64,000 nt of DNA from a bacterium (GTDB lineage Bacteria; Patescibacteria; JAEDAM01; Absconditabacterales; Absconditicoccaceae). Positions 10,862 through 24,700 of this stretch are shown in pieces. Made by a program: the position numbers and the translations under genes. The first letter of the stretch is position 1. Each line of letters begins with the position of its first letter. The stretch is taken from NCBI GenBank assembly GCA_017442645.1, contig JAFRZH010000007.1:1-64000 (forward strand), in the 5' to 3' direction. The notes below the pieces were generated by a model. That model ran no database searches. It saw only the letters and a program-made list of their open reading frames with translations, and was not told the DNA's origin.

Positions 10862-11884
10862 TTAAAAAGAATGACTAAATCTCAAATCTCCATTGGTAAA
10901 AAGTCTAATATCTTTTATTCCATATTTTACCGCAACCATTCTCGTAAGTCCAAGTCCGAAAGCGAATCCCGTTCGTCATTCTTCAGGATTGATACCTGCA
11001 GCTTTAAGCACATTTTCATGGATCATTCCTGCTCCAAGAATTTCTACCCAATCGCTAAGTTCTTTTTTTCCTGTTTTCATATTAAAATATTCATATCTCG
11101 CATCCACTTCCACTCCAGGCTCAGTAAAAGGGAAAAATGCTGGTCTCATTCTGATTTCTACCTCTTTTTTTAAGGTTGTAGAAAGGAAAGTCGTCAAAAT
11201 ATCTTTGAAATTTGCCATTGAAATATTTTTGTCGACATAGATTCCCTCCGTTTGATAAAACATCACATCATGAGTAGCATCCATCTCATCAAATCTATAA
11301 ACTTTCCCTGAAACAATCGCTTTGATAGGAACTCCATATTTTCTTAAAATATAATTTTGTGCAGATGAAGTATGAGTTCTCAAAACATAGTTTTCCCCTC
11401 TCTCATCTTTCTGATCTACATAAATCGTATCATGCATTTCCGTTGCAGGATGAGAAATCGGAATATTAACGGATTCAAAATTCTCAAATTTAGAAACCAC
11501 TTCTGCTCCCATCTCAACAATAAATCCCATGGATTGAGCGATTTCGTCAATTTCTCTCCTCGTTTTAGCAGAAAGAGAATAAAAACCTTCTTCAAGACTC
11601 TGAGCAGGCACAAAAAGATCCACGGAATCCTTTTGCAAGGTTTGATTGATTTCCTCCAAAAGAAATGCCTTTTCTTTTTTTTCAAAAAGATCTTCGATAC
11701 TCTGTCTTAATTCCGTTAGTTGTTTCCCTTTTTCTTTTTTTTCTTCCAAAGAAAAAGTAGAGAGATTTTTTAATTCTGAACTAATAATTCCGTTTTTCCC
11801 AAGATATTTTTGATAGGTCTCTGTAAGTTGTTCTTTTGTCGTAATTGTAGAGAATTCCTGAAGAATAGTATTTTTTTCAAGCAT
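10862..11884 (-). CDS. pheS: Phenylalanine--tRNA ligase alpha subunit
   Basis: 340 aa, the usual length. It forms the catalytic core of the (alpha-beta)2 PheRS. The N-terminal coiled-coil is followed by the class II core: [11 protein letters not shown] (motif 1/2 region), [17 protein letters not shown] (motif 2) and GLGLTRM near the end (motif 3). A TGA at 10976 lies just before this end and is needed for the complete motif 3, a strong case for UGA=Gly. I chose ATG 11884 ([11 protein letters not shown]) over an upstream extension. pheT is more than 50 kb away at 62438 onward. Confidence 0.95.
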
Positions 11885-12000
11885 TAAAATTATAAAAAGA
11901 ATAAAAATCTGATTGTATACAAAAAAACATTTTGCTTCTTTATATTTAGTATTTTTCAATATTTTTTCAACTGTTTATTACATTTTTATTTATTACATTT

Positions 12001-12726
12001 TTATCTTATCAAAATATCTTGAACATAATGAGAAAGAATATCTTTAACCTTTTGAATTTCTTGAGGAGTACACGCTTTTTGATTTCAAAGAGGATATTTT
12101 CGTCAGAGTTTTTCTCGTTTTGCTTTTCATAAATTATGATAGGGGAGGAGCTCGATTCTTTGAAAATTTGGTAATCACTGGAGAAAGAGTCAGAGTTTTT
12201 TTAAATCTTTTTCATCATCGGTATATCCTGGCAAAACCACGTATCTAATCCAATAGTTCTTCTTTTCTTGATCAATATATTTAATAAATTCTAATGGCAT
12301 TTCGTTTGTGAATCCTGTAAGTTTTTGATGTTTTATGGAATCTATTTGTTTAATATCAGGAAGGAAAAAATCTGTATATTGAATACATTCTTTTACTTCA
12401 TCGGTCAGATAAAAACCGTTAGTATCAACACAGGTATGAATATTCTTTTTCTTTAAATATTTCAATACTTCTGATAGTTCTTTTGCTTGTAGAAGGGGGT
12501 TCCCTCATGAAAAAGTAACCCCGCCTTCTTTTCAAAAATATTCTTTTTCTCTTTCTGCTATTGCGAAAATTTCTTCTTTAGAATATAATTTTCCTCCTTC
12601 TAAAGAAATTGTATCAGGATTTTGACAATATTGACATCTAAAATTACAACCTTGTAGAAAGAAAACTATTCTAATTCAAGGTCCGTCTTGTGTCGCAAAT
12701 GTTTCATATGAATGAATTTTAAGCAT
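12001..12726 (-). CDS. pflA: Pyruvate formate-lyase-activating enzyme (radical SAM)
   Basis: 241 aa. It makes the glycyl radical on pyruvate formate-lyase using SAM and a 4Fe-4S cluster. The cluster motif is CNFRCQYC (C-x3-C-x2-C), preceded by TQDGPGIRIVFFLQG typical of activases, followed by GGVTFSGGNPLL and VDTNGFY. The usual SGGEP is SGGNP here. Many TGA codons lie on conserved glycines (DGPG, SGG). No pflB is in the window. It lies 48 bp downstream of the giant gene on the same strand and may share its transcript. Confidence 0.88.
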
Positions 12727-12774
12727 TGTTATGACATTTTTTAATGTATAATTTTCTTAATTTACTATTTGTTT

Positions 12775-15700
12775 TTATTTTTGAAAAGGTTGTATTTTTA
12801 CTTGATAAGCAATATCCTTTTCGTTTTTTGTATTTCCGACAAGATAAGTAATATATCCATTACTGAATTGATATTCTCCTTCAAGGGTATGAGTACTAAA
12901 TAAAGCTCACTCTGGAGATACTAAGAAATATTTTGTTTTATCAATAAAAAGGTCTTGTCATCCTATAAAAGTTTGAAGTGTATTTTCTTCTGTAATAGTT
13001 TTTTGTTGATATTTTTTTGTAGGAGAACTTACTGCTATTACTTCTTCAATAGGAAAAGAAATAGAGAATAATGTTTGACTCGTTTTTTTGTCAAAAACTT
13101 GGATAATAGGAGTTGTTAATTTTTCTCATTCGATGATAACTTTTGTTCCAAGTTTATCCTGATATCCTGTTAAAATTTTCAATTCACCATCTTCTGGGTT
13201 AATGGTTGCTAACAATTCTCAAGTTGAACTATATAGTCCAATTAAATTACTTAAATCATAATATGCACCACTAACCGTAGTAATGGTTGTGCTAATTGGA
13301 TAAGCAGAATATTCTTTCCCTCATTTTTTACCAATTAGGGGACTTTGAACAGAGTTTCTTTCTCTTGCAAAAGACACTTGTCCTTCATCGATATCTTCTG
13401 AAAGTTCTGAAGTAATGATTCCTCATTCTTCTGTTTCTTCAATATTTACTACGGTAATATCTGGTGATTTTATTTCGATATTAATTGTAATAATATTTTC
13501 ATTATCAAAATGATCTTTTGCTGAAGCTTGATATGTAGCAACTCCGAGTTCATCAAAGAAAATATTTTGAAGAATCATTTCATCTTTTTTCTTTTTGGTT
13601 TCTTTACTGTTTATTATTTCTCCTTCATGTTCGAGCATCATGCTTTTTAATGCTACATTATCTTCCCAAGCAATTTTTAAATCATAATATGTTCCTACAT
13701 TTCCTTCCAAATCTTCTCAAGTTCATACTATTTCTTTGGTCGTTCTTCTTATTAAATTAACTATTGCTTCAGGGCCTTTATCATCTCATAAAATTTGTCT
13801 TCAAGCTACCATTTGATTAGACCAAGGAGAAGATATCTCTAAATATTTTTCTCATTCATTAGTTGTTTTTTCTCTAAGTGTTGTAATTCTTGCATATTTC
13901 CATTTTCTTTCTATATTTTCGATTCATGCCTGAATTGTATCGGAACTTGCATTGTATGTTCTGATTTCTAAAATTTCTTTTTCTTGTATTAGACTATCTT
14001 CTTCTGTCTTTTTGAGTTTTTGCTCAATATTTTTAATCTTTCCATTTTTTAATTTGATTGAGTTATTGCTATAATCATAGCTTTGATCAAGGACAAGTAA
14101 ATATTCTCCATATTCAGGATTAATTTTCCCTATTGTTTTGTCTGTATTTTTTTCTGGTGAAAGATCTATTCTATTCTCAAAACTTATTAAATATCCTACC
14201 ACATCTTCTGATTGTGAAGCCATCCGAGAAAAAGAAATAGAATCAAAGCTCTGAGATTTAATTTTGAAATTTTTAACTTCTTCTAGTGGAGAAAAAATTC
14301 TAATACTAGTATCATCAACTTCAATATTTACTTCTTTATTTTCAAAATTTGGAATTTTTTTCATATAATATTTTTTATAATATGTTTTTTCTGATTTTGA
14401 TATTCATGTTTGTTCTTCATTTTGATCTCCATATTTTAGATAAATTGTATTTTTATCTCGGAGTAACAATTCATTGCTTCCATCATTATTTACATCCAAT
14501 TCAAGGTATTGTGTTCAAATCTTGTTCGTTTGTTTTTCTGAATATACAGCCTTTGTTAAACTACCTTTATTATTTTTTACAAATATTCCTTTTATGTATG
14601 CTGATGGATCTATCGCCAGAGAAGATGTTGTTGTATCAGTATTATTATTTGTTGCTGATAGAAGAGTTTTTAATTCTTGTTCCTCTTGGTTTTTAATTTT
14701 CTCAGTTGTTATTTCTCCATTTTCTTTATAAGCAAGAAGCGTTGGATTTTTTTGTTTTATTATTTTATAGATTCCTATCATTCCCTCTTTCATTTTCTGC
14801 AAATTTTGTTGTTTCTGCATATAATCACTTTGAGAAATCTGAAGTTGTTCTGCATTATGGTTTTTGAGAGCATTTAAATATCCATTTACGATTTCTAATT
14901 TATTGTCAAGAATTAATTCAAGAGGATTTTCAAGAGAATTTAAAATCTGAATCGTATCATTTGTAGTAGTGAAAAATGGAGTTGAGTATGCTAATTCCAT
15001 ATTTTCTTTTGCAGTAAATTCATTTCCATCAAGATATGCAAGGAGTGAATCAATTGACTCTCCTCAAGAAAGGAGATTTTCAGCAAGAAGAATTTTTTCT
15101 TTTTCTTGATTAATCAGATTTTTTACTTCTGTTTCTATTTTTTCTATTCCTTTTATATTAGGATTGATGGTTATGTTATGCTGAACCTCTTTGGTTATCT
15201 TTTTTATTCTGTCATTAAGTTCAGTATTATTACTTGTTTTATAGTCAAATGTTTTTAATGCAGAGAGGAGTCTTGCTTTAGCTGTTTCATAATCCACATA
15301 TTCTAATTCATCAGAAGTTTGTTCTTGCATTTCTAGAAGCTGTTCATTGATGTCGTTCATGGAAAGTTCAATATTTCCATTTCCTACTTTACTTTTTCAC
15401 TTTTGATTTTCTTTATCCATACCTTCTTGAAGTTTTTGTTGAGCTTTATCGATTGGTTCAGTTAATGGTGCTAATGATTGTTGGGTTTTATCGATTGTTT
15501 CGTTGATTGGTTTTGATGCTTGTTCTAACAATTCTGCTGTTTTTTCATCTGTCCAATCTTGCATTTGGTACGTTGCTTCACTTGCTTTATTGCTAAGTTC
15601 TTGAGATTTTTTGTTTAAATCATCTTTAACTTTGTAGGAAATCTGATTTAGATTTTTAGCTACTCCATCTAAAAATGCATAAATTATACTTGAATCGATT

Positions 15701-18700
15701 TGTAAATTTACATGGCTTGCAATTTCTATATCAAATCCTACAGGTGCACTATTTTTTGCTTCGAGTCTCAATTTATCCGTTAAATCTATAATATTATCAA
15801 ACCGTGGCACTTCATACGTTCTTTGAGTTAATTGTTCTACTTTTGCTTTTAATGATCCTTCAGCAACAAGTCCAAGATTTTGTTTTACTTTACAATAAAT
15901 TTTTCCTATTTTTTCAAAGGCAGAAAGTATTGATTCAAATTTTGATGGTAATTTAGGAATTGCTGGAGCAGGTGGTAGTAATGGAAGTTCAATATCAACA
16001 TTTGGTATAAATGATGGTAATTCTGGTAAGGTTGGTGGTGCAGGTAATTCTGGGATTGAAATATCGCTATTGATAATAAATGGCGTGAGTTTGTAAATAA
16101 GTTTTAATTTCTTTTGAAAATCTGCTAAGTTTATATTTGATAGATCTAATCCGATATCTGGCATTTGTGGTAGATCTGGTAGTTGAGGTAAATCAACTTT
16201 TATTGTTTGAAAACTAAAACTTGGCAAAAGAATACTCATTCAGAGATTCACATCAGAAAAATCTAGTGTAATATTTGGTAATTTAAAATTTGGTATTTGT
16301 AAAATTGGTAAATTAATTCCATCACAGAGAAATGAAAGTTTACAACTGTATTGATCATAATTATCATTTGTACATGTAGAACATTTTGCACCCCAGTTTG
16401 CTGAAAAATCTATCAACACCTGATAACTTCTAATGGTACTGATAATAAGAATAATTGCGTCAACATATTGTTTATATCTGTTTGCATTGGCATTCATCCA
16501 ATAAGAGAAATATCCTAAGAAATTCGTTAAAACATTCGTAATTTCATTGATATATCTGTCTAGAACATGAATCCATTCGTAAAGTTGGAAAGGGAGATCT
16601 CTATATTGTTGAAGAATTTGGATATTCCTGTAGACTTGATCTTGAAGTTGTTCATATTTTTTGATGAAATCTGCAATGATTTGGAGATTCTGAAGGTCGG
16701 TTGTTGTACAATTTCCCATTGCTCATGAAAGCGTTGTTTTCTTTTGTTCTTGAATATTACCAAAACCTTGGCTTTGATCAGACTTTTCATCTTTGTTTTC
16801 TTCATTATTAGTAGAACTTCCAGTAGTACTTCCTGTTTTTTCTTTTTTATGTCGTCACTCTAAGATTGAGTCTCCACTATGATAATCATTGAGATTGAAA
16901 CCGCTTCGTCCTACGTCTTTTGATCCTCCCACGTTTCAAAAACAGAAAGGAAGAAAATAATTTAAAGCAGATTGCCAATTTCCAATAATCTCAGAATTTT
17001 TATTTAACCATTGAAGAAGATAGAGATTATATCCATTGATATCCTCTGTTGAAATCATAGGTATTCTGATGGTTACAGTCTTAGTACCGATACTTAATAA
17101 TTTATTATTTGATAAGTTTTGAGAAAGAAGTTCGAATGGATTAGAAAGTATATCATTTGTATTCATAATAAATTGAGAACTATCGAAATTTTTCATTTTA
17201 CTCATGATTCCCTCTTTTTCAGCTTCTGTCTGAGTTCAATCAGCTTTTTGTTTTTCTTCTTCTGCTTTTTTTTCTTGTTTTTGTCTTTTTCTTTCAGCAC
17301 TCGATTCTTTTATATCTGCTATAAATCAAGAAAATCCTTCCACAATATTTTCTACTTCTTTTCCATACTGATCCAATTCGGGCCATTTAATCGTTAAACT
17401 CATTCTTGAAAGATTATTCATAATATATCTAATTTGAGGATCAAGCCAGTTGTCAATTAATATTTTTCTAATTCATTGTTGCATAGAACTTGTAATTTTG
17501 TTCTTCTTTGCTCATCAAGCTTCAATATTTGCAAACGAGAGTTTGTCTTGATGTTCAAAAGCAGAAGCAGTTGTTGTTTCTGGACTTACATTGATATTTA
17601 CAAATCCAAATAGATATTCTCCATCAAATTTTTGTACTTCAGAATTTATGTTACTACTATTTCTTTCATTAGGAGTAAAACTATATTTAAATGGAGTTGA
17701 ACTATAAGTTCATGTACTTTTATTTTTTCCCTGAATTAATGGTCATTCTGCTTTTGTTTCACAAACATTTCCTTGAAGTTCTTGAATGTATGGTTCAAAA
17801 TTTTCTTCTCCATCTTCTGTTGTTGCACCATCTCCTCATCCTTTACATTGTGGTTTTATGACTGTAAGTACACAATTCCCTCACAGAGATCAAAAAGGTT
17901 CTGGAATATTTTTTCCAATAGCATACGGTCCCATACACAAAGCAATACCAACCTGTGCTGTGAGTGTTGGCATTACATAAATTCTAACCATAGATGGATA
18001 TGTTCATCCTTTAGCCCAAAGAAAATCATCTCAAGGTCCACTCATTCCCCATGGGAATGGAGACGGAACAGCTCATACCGGTGTAGGAACATATATTGTT
18101 CCTGGAAAATGAAATACAGGTAAACCTCTTCATAATGTTTGTGTGACTGGAGGTAATTGAATACATCCAAAAAGATGATAGTCTCCAGGTCCCAAAAACG
18201 CTTGATTAAACGGGATAGGGAGTCCCTTACAACTATTTTTTCCTCAAAAAGTAAAACCATTACAAAGTCATTTTGCTACATCTTGTAATTGTCCTACAAT
18301 ATTTGTATTAAGCCAATTTTCAAATTGTTCAGATCAGATTCCAATATTTAGCGATTCTCCTTTTAAAAACGCATTTCCAAAAGCGTCTAAAATAGATTGG
18401 AGTTCATTTACTGATGTATTTACAAGATTTTCTGTCGTTTGCTCATCTTGTTTTAATGCATTTTTCGCAAAATCTTGGGTAGCATTTTCAGCATCATTTG
18501 ACGTTGATACTGTTTTGTCAATAAGCTTTTGTAAATTGAGTGTTTGAGAAGTATATCATCTTTTATTTTTATCTCCTTGACTTAGTAAAACATTCTCAAC
18601 TTTTACACATCCATCTTGAGGTTTGTTTACAATATCCTTGTATTTATCATTTATAAAATTCTCTCAAAAATCTTTTCCATCTAGATCTTTAATAGAGATT

Positions 18701-21700
18701 TCTCGTACAGGGTATCCTGTATATTTTAGGTTATAAGAGAATTGAAATGAATTTCCTTTACTTAATTCTATATTTTCAATAAAGTAAGTAAAGACATCGT
18801 TTCCTTCAACTAAAATATTTTTATTTTTTGAAAAACTTTGATTAAATTTGAAACTTGTTGGAACTCCAGGAATATCACTTTTTTCTTCATAAGTCCATGG
18901 TCCGGAAATTATATCTCAAAAAGCTCCTTGAAAAAATTCATTCGCATGGACAATTCCATTTACTATTACAATATCACCTTCTTCAAGGTTTCCCCCATTG
19001 ATATCTTTATAGGTTTTATAAATAGATACCTTTTCATTTTCGAGGTAACTGATAGGGATAAAGGTATGGGTCGCTTCTCATTCTCCTAAGAGATTTATTG
19101 TAAAGTCTTTATATTTTAAAGATTCTTCCACTCCTGCTGCTGTCATTGCATTAATATCTATTCCTTCTACCATTATATTTTGGGTATTCTCGACTTTTGA
19201 AGTTATTTTATCCATGTCTTTAACTTTAACCTTTCCCATTGGTACGTCTAATCATGCAACTTGTTTTAAAGTCTCAGGGGAAACAAAATCACTTACATCA
19301 TTTATTTCTGTTGTATTTGGTCTTTTTAATCATTTTCGATGAACCATACTTTCATCAACAATTTTTATATTAGAATCAATTTTTAATCCATGATAATCTA
19401 TGATTTTTTCGGAGTTATTTTTTTGTCTCTCATACCATTTCTCATCACAATATGTTTTCTCTTTACTAAGAAAATTAGCGCCATCTTTATTGGATCATCC
19501 ATAGAAAATTTTAACATATCCTCTATAATCATTAGTAATAATATCTAAAATATTATCTTTATCCATATCTTCAAGGAAAATTTGAAAAGCCTTTGAAATA
19601 TCCATTGGAGAATCAGATTTTTCTCCTTCTTTTACATTAATATTTAAACAGACTGGAACTCCATCTACGTCAAATTTTCATCCTTCATTCGTATAAATCC
19701 TTAATTGATTTGCTGTTGTTTTGATAATAATATCTTCATATCCATTACCATCAACATCCCCTACAAAAACGTCATCAATATCACTCGCTATAAACAGTAA
19801 ATTCTCTAAATTTCTAAAATAAGGTTCTACTCAATAATTTTTTGCAAGTTTTACGGTTCAATCTGTATAAATAATTAAAAGATCTCTTAAACTATCGGCA
19901 TTAAAATCTATGGTCATCGTTTTAAAAATATTTTTTCAAGGTGTTGTAAAAATCTGTTTTCCTAATCCACCATCATATTTTATTCAAGAGATTGTATGAT
20001 TTTTAGGAGTTTTCCTTTTTAATATTGGATCTCCAATATTGATTAATAGTTCAGATCCGTAAGGAATAGTAGATTCTCCAACACTTTGACCTTCAGAAAA
20101 TAAACTAATATTTTTGAAATCTCCTAAAAATCCAATAGCATTTTCTTGAATATTGCTATTTTGAATTGAAAGATAAGAACTTGAAATATTAAAGGTACTA
20201 TTTTCATTGAATATAGCTAAAGATTTTAATTTATCACTTGTCCCTTTTTCGAAAGTTAAATCCGTAAAATATCCTTTTTGAGATAATTGTATTGTTTTAG
20301 GAATAGAAGAAAAATCTGAAAAATAGAAAAGTAATTTTCCATATTCTCCGTTTATTCCCACTTCTCGAATTTGATAATCTCCTAATTTATTTTCCGTAAA
20401 AGTAATAGGAGTTATTCCATTTAGCATGTTTGTTATAGAAGTTCCTTCATTGTTTTCTATGATATAATCATTAAATTGATATCATTCATTTGCGAGAAAA
20501 AAGATAGTATTTCAAGGTCTCTTTTCATTTATATAGCGTTCTATTGCATTAATATTATTCCATTGCGTTATAATTGAATCTACGTTAAAACTGATAGATC
20601 CTATTCATCAAATTCAGATTTCAAATTTTTTATTTCAATATTGTTCAAAAAATGCCCCTTGAATTTCGTAATTATTAAGATTTTGAATAGTAAAATCAGA
20701 ATCTATTTTCCGTACAATTTGTTTAATATTCTTTTCATTAATAAGTTGCGTTGTAGCACTAATCATTTTCTCGGATTTTGACATTACATTCTCAAGATAT
20801 TGATTATGATTTGAAAAATATCATCGTTGATTTCCCCAGTCAGAACCAAAATAATTTGCATACATCACATTTAAACCTGTAAGTGGCAGAAAAGATTGAT
20901 TAATATTTACTTGAATTTTTGGACTTAATGTATTATTAATAATTGGAGTAATAATACCAATTCATCCTTTTAGAGCACGAAATTTTACCTTATCTCAATT
21001 TTTATATATTTTTGTTTCTGGACTTGTTAGTTTTTCATTTGTATTAAATCTAATAATAGAATCTCATGAATTTGTATTACCAAAGGCATCCTTTAATGTA
21101 ATAGTTGCTGTAATTTCTTCTCCTGGTTTTACCGTATTTGTTGTCATTTCAAGTTCTGCTGTATAAGGAGATCCCGCTTTAAATTCAATAGGGAGAGAAA
21201 TTTGTTCGTATCATGGGATATTAATATACAAGATATCATTCCCAGCTGTTTCTCCAATAATATAATCCAAAGTTGCTAGTGTGTCATTGTATTCAGGTCT
21301 TGAATTAGTCACTATTTCTCCATTATCGAATACTAATCCTTGAGATTTTGTTGCAATTGTAATATTTGGAGTATCTGTGTTAAAAAGTTTTGAAAAAGGG
21401 ATCGATGAATTATTATTTTTAAATTCTAATGATATTATCCCGCTTTGATGATCATTAGGATTTTTTCAGAGGGTAAAAGATAATTTTTCTTTTACTTTCT
21501 CTTGAATAGGTTCGTTTTCAAAGATTTTGGTATTATCTATTTTTATAATAAGAGAAAGAGGTTTTATTGTAATGGATTTTTTATCGATAATATTACTATT
21601 TTTATCTTGAAGAGTAATAGTTGCAGTAGTATTTTTTGTAATATTTTTTGGTGCGATATATGGAATTTTTAAATTTCAAAAATTATCAATTTCTAATGAA

Positions 21701-24700
21701 TCTCTTTTTATTCCTTGATATTCAAACGTCCCAGTATCTACTTTAAGAGTATATCTTTCTTTTGTCGCTCCAATTTGATTTCCATATGTATCTTTTGCCT
21801 TTGGTTCTAGTATCGTTCAAAATCCTGCATAAATATTTTCTAGATTTCCTCAAATATTTATTGAAGTTAAAAAGCTTGCTTTTGTTTCTAAGATTACACT
21901 TTTTGTGATACACTGTTCTGCATTACCTCAAGGGATACACGCTTTTACTTTAATCAGACTTTTTCAACTTTTTTCTCCTCATTGAATGACAAAATTTTCT
22001 CCTTTATGGGGTTGAAAATTTACGCTTATCGGAATCTTACAAATTTCCTTCCCATTGATAGAAATTCACTTTCCACTTTGACATCCTTCTCATGATGCTG
22101 AAATCTCAAATTTCACCACTCCTATATTCTTCCCATTTGAATTTACAGTTAAATTTGTTTGTTCTTCTATTCCTGCTTGTAAAATTTGATCTTTTAAACG
22201 AAGGTTGAGATAATATTGATAATCACTTAAACGACTTGTTGGATATTTACTTAAATTTTTTTCATTTTGTTTCTCAATATTCATTTGTTCTGTTGCAACA
22301 TCTTCTGACTCTTCTCTTGTTATAGCAAATGCTAATGAATCTCCAAGAGCATTCATTTCTTCTCAAAACTGTTTGATATTATTTTTTCGACTATCAATTT
22401 CTCATCAAATTCAATCTGATCCAAAATAATTTTTTATTCCTTTTTTTAAAGCATCTCATAAATTTTCTTCGCTTGTGTCTACGACTACAGGTCCTAAAGA
22501 TTCATTAAAATTAAATTCAACTTTTACTGATTCTTTTAAATGGTCTATCCAACAATTTAATGCAGTTAACCATGGAGAACTCATATCATCAATTTTAAAG
22601 ATAAGTAATCATTCTTCCATAGGAATATTACAGGCATCTTCTCCATGATTATCGATATTTTTTGTTGGAATATTTGAACTTCCATTATTTACTATTCAGG
22701 AGACTTTTGTCTTATTAGAAGATAGACTATCATATCGATTTCCTTTTGTTGTAATATTATCAAAGAGGGGAGTCTCTTTTTCTGCAAAAATATAATCTTC
22801 TCAGTCGGAATTAAAATATGCAACTTCATATCAACTATTTTGATAACTTGGAATTACAAGAGGAGATTTTGTATTATTTGCTACTAAATAATTTTCAAGA
22901 ATGTAGGGGATAGTATTATTAATATCAAAATTATCTCTTATTTCTTGAAGATCTCCTGATACTGTTGATGTAATTGCTCTTTCTGATACCATTAAGTTTT
23001 GATAGTAGAGGAGTTCTGCTATTACTTGTATTCCTTCTTCTCATCAAAGAGCATTTTCTAAATCTGAAAGCTTGAAACGGGTATTTTTTCTTTTTGTTGT
23101 TCCGTCTTTTTCATAGGGAGTAGCTTTTCGATTTATACTTTTTAAATGTCTATATCAAGCATTTTTATTGCTATTGTTATTATTTTCATTTAATGTGAGA
23201 AGATTATTGTATACATCAACTTGGTTTTTGAGATATGTTTTTATTGCTGTTTTTATTTCTGGTATTGTCTTTAAGACTGCGACATTTTTTCCTTCTAAAT
23301 TTTTCCCCAATTTATATACTTCAACTTTAAAAAGATTTGGATAAATAAATTTTACTTTGGTATCTGCAATTGACTGAAATGTGATATATCTCGGAGAGTC
23401 TATTGCTTTGTCAATTGTAAGGATATTCATTCAGGTAATATGTACTGGACTATCTGGAGCACTTTTAAATGTTTCGTTAAAAAGTTTTAAGAATCACTTC
23501 TCATTGTATCACTCTTCTCACTCTTCTTCCGGTTGATTTCGGTAAGTTGTATTTCATAGAATTTGTTTAATATTAAATTTTTCCACAAAATCCTTTGTAA
23601 TTTTTTCTCATGTAAAAGTTACACCATCAACATTTTCATGGGTAAAAGAAAAATCCACTTTATATTCATTTTTTCTTGGGAAGTCAAAAGTCCCTGTAAA
23701 ATATTTGTTTTTATAATTATTTATAGGATTTTTTATATCTGTTATCGTTTTAGATCTTCATAATCATCATTTTATAATCATTAATCCATGAAGTGAAATT
23801 TTATTTTTCTTTTTATCTAAAGCAGTTTTCTCTTCTGCAAGTGGATGAATAATATTTTTGTGATATGTCCCACTTAAAATATTTTGTAATCATGTATAGA
23901 TATCAAGGTATGTTTTAAATCAACTAAACATCTGATTTCCTGAAGTATAATTTTGATAATGATATGCTCATGAAATAATTTTATAGGTATCTTGTGCTGT
24001 TTTTATATTTATACATCAAGTACAATCATCTGACGATTGTCAAGAAAGATAATAATATTCGTAGCGTTCTTTCCCCTGGTTCCCCATTTCGTAGTTATCA
24101 TACCAATAATTTGGTTTTTGGTAAGAATCTACAACAAAGTTTGTAGTTGTATAATAATTTATGGAGTATCTAGAAGCATCTGGTTCACAATTATAAGTCT
24201 GATTTCTTCCTGTTTGATAAAGAATTGGACAAATATGTCCTGTTGTATTCCCGTTTCAAGTAGTATATCAAGTGTAAAAATATTGAATTTTTCATGTGTT
24301 ATAAGGATGATTTTTTTTCCGTTGTTGATTAATTTCAAATTTTTCCATTAATTTGTATATTGGACTCATTGGGAAGATATCAGGATATTCACAAATCGCG
24401 TATGGTATTTTTTTATTGTTCCAATCATTTATTTCAGAAGATATATATCAGCTCCAAGAATTAGTTTCCGTATTTATTTTTTGAGAAAGTCATGTAAAAA
24501 TCTGTTCAAGTTTTACTCCTGTTCGTCATTCTTTATTTGCATTATTAATCCATCCTGAGAGAAAAGATTCGATAATATTATAATATTTTCATGAAAGTGA
24601 TGTATAATAATTATTACATACGATTTCAGAATAGTAATTATTGCATTGTAATCAAGGATATTCGCAATCCATTCATGTTGTATCAATTAATTCTTTACAT

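Noticed and set aside
16239..16242. Splitting the giant gene at the TGA-ATG near 16240, or at other TGAs
   Set aside because: TGA is Gly in this code, the frame continues on both sides, and no promoter, SD or terminator is seen there.
18042..18260. Minus-strand ORF in another frame inside the giant gene
   Set aside because: Its frame is not that of the gene; the gene frame is open across the whole stretch.
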